From positions 1-5,106 of the forward strand of contig QIAS01000321.1 of assembly GCA_003225615.1 (NCBI GenBank): DNA of 5,106 bases, given 5' to 3'. Positions 4,974 to 5,106 of this stretch are shown here, one piece after another. Each line of letters opens with the position of its first letter. Position 1 is the stretch's first letter. A program made the position numbers and the translations under genes. The stretch comes from Acidobacteriota bacterium (GTDB lineage: Bacteria; Acidobacteriota; Terriglobia; Terriglobales; Acidobacteriaceae). The notes beneath the pieces are model-generated. The model worked only from the letters and a program-made list of their open reading frames with translations. It had not been told where the DNA came from and ran no database searches.

Positions 4974-5106
4974 TTGAAGGTCCTGGTCTGCATGAAGCAG
5001 GTTCCCCAGAAAGACGCGCCACTCAAATGAAATGAGGCCGGTACCTGGATTCGCGAGGACGTTTCCTACGAGGTCAACGAGCCCGACGCTTATGCGCTTG
5101 AGGAGG
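4974..5106 (+). pseudogene. etfB: Electron transfer flavoprotein beta subunit (EtfB/FixA family), 5' end, interrupted by an in-frame TGA
   Basis: EtfB pairs with EtfA in a soluble FAD-containing heterodimer that passes electrons from acyl-CoA and other dehydrogenases to ETF:quinone oxidoreductase. From the TTG at 4974, codons 1-18 read (M)KVLVCMKQVPQKDAPLK, the conserved EtfB N-terminus. Codon 19 is TGA (5028-5030). Codons 20-44 continue in the same frame as NEAGTWIREDVSYEVNEPD, then AYALEE, matching the family's GTW and NEPDAYALEE region. Frame and sequence are thus preserved on both sides of one stop codon. Only 44 of about 255 codons are in the window. No in-frame ATG or GTG restart is visible after the stop. 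Real nonsense mutation, sequencing or assembly error, and readthrough all remain possible. The recent look of the lesion makes an error or a very young mutation most likely. An etfA gene is expected downstream. Confidence 0.85.

Noticed and set aside
5028..5030. TGA in etfB read as selenocysteine
   Set aside because: EtfB proteins are not known as selenoproteins, this position is not a redox Cys in the family, and no convincing SECIS-like hairpin is seen right after the codon.

Overview
The window is about 57-60% GC by eye and is densely packed with ordinary chromosomal genes. I see no phage, transposase, CRISPR, tRNA or rRNA signal. The mix is an RND efflux operon, a DUF4386 membrane protein, a threonine aldolase, a small Cys-pair protein and an Etf beta gene, with a heptanucleotide tandem repeat of the CTACYAG type between two genes. 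This suggests a free-living Gram-negative bacterium. Acidobacteriota (Terriglobia, Koribacter-like) is my best guess from gene style and the repeat. It is an inference and cannot be proved from one window.

Layout. The left part is on the minus strand. A lipoprotein membrane fusion protein (2027 to 879) is followed by the N-terminal quarter of an AcrB/HAE1-type RND pump (808 to beyond base 1). The 70-base gap between them is almost completely filled by eight copies of a 7-bp tandem repeat that runs right up to the pump's ATG. Upstream on the same strand are a DUF4386 six-helix membrane protein (2888 to 2217) with its own Shine-Dalgarno and a plausible sigma70-type promoter, and a possible 35-residue one-helix protein (3164 to 3057). 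Transcription then diverges. On the plus strand come a PLP-dependent low-specificity threonine aldolase (3336-4388), a 91-residue protein with two Cys pairs (4614-4889), and the 5' end of etfB (from 4974 to beyond the window end).

How the genes work together. The fusion protein and pump should form the inner-membrane and periplasmic parts of a tripartite efflux system. The outer-membrane TolC-like partner is not in view and may lie beyond base 1. The other genes have no obvious shared pathway. etfB would normally be followed by etfA, supplying electrons to the quinone pool.

Points of interest. The etfB reading frame is interrupted by an in-frame TGA at codon 19, although its Shine-Dalgarno and the coding sequence on both sides look intact. 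The heptamer repeat occupies the whole initiation region of the pump gene and closes all three frames. A perfect 17-bp dyad overlaps the likely -10 element of the small Cys-pair gene. No gene-free stretch exceeds 300 bases. The longest gaps are 4389-4613 (225 bases, weak hairpin, possible small basic ORF, promoter and dyad), 2028-2216 (189 bases, short inverted repeats, no convincing promoter), 3165-3335 (171 bases, divergent control region) and 2889-3056 (168 bases, promoter of the DUF4386 gene). I do not see an undescribed multi-gene system here.
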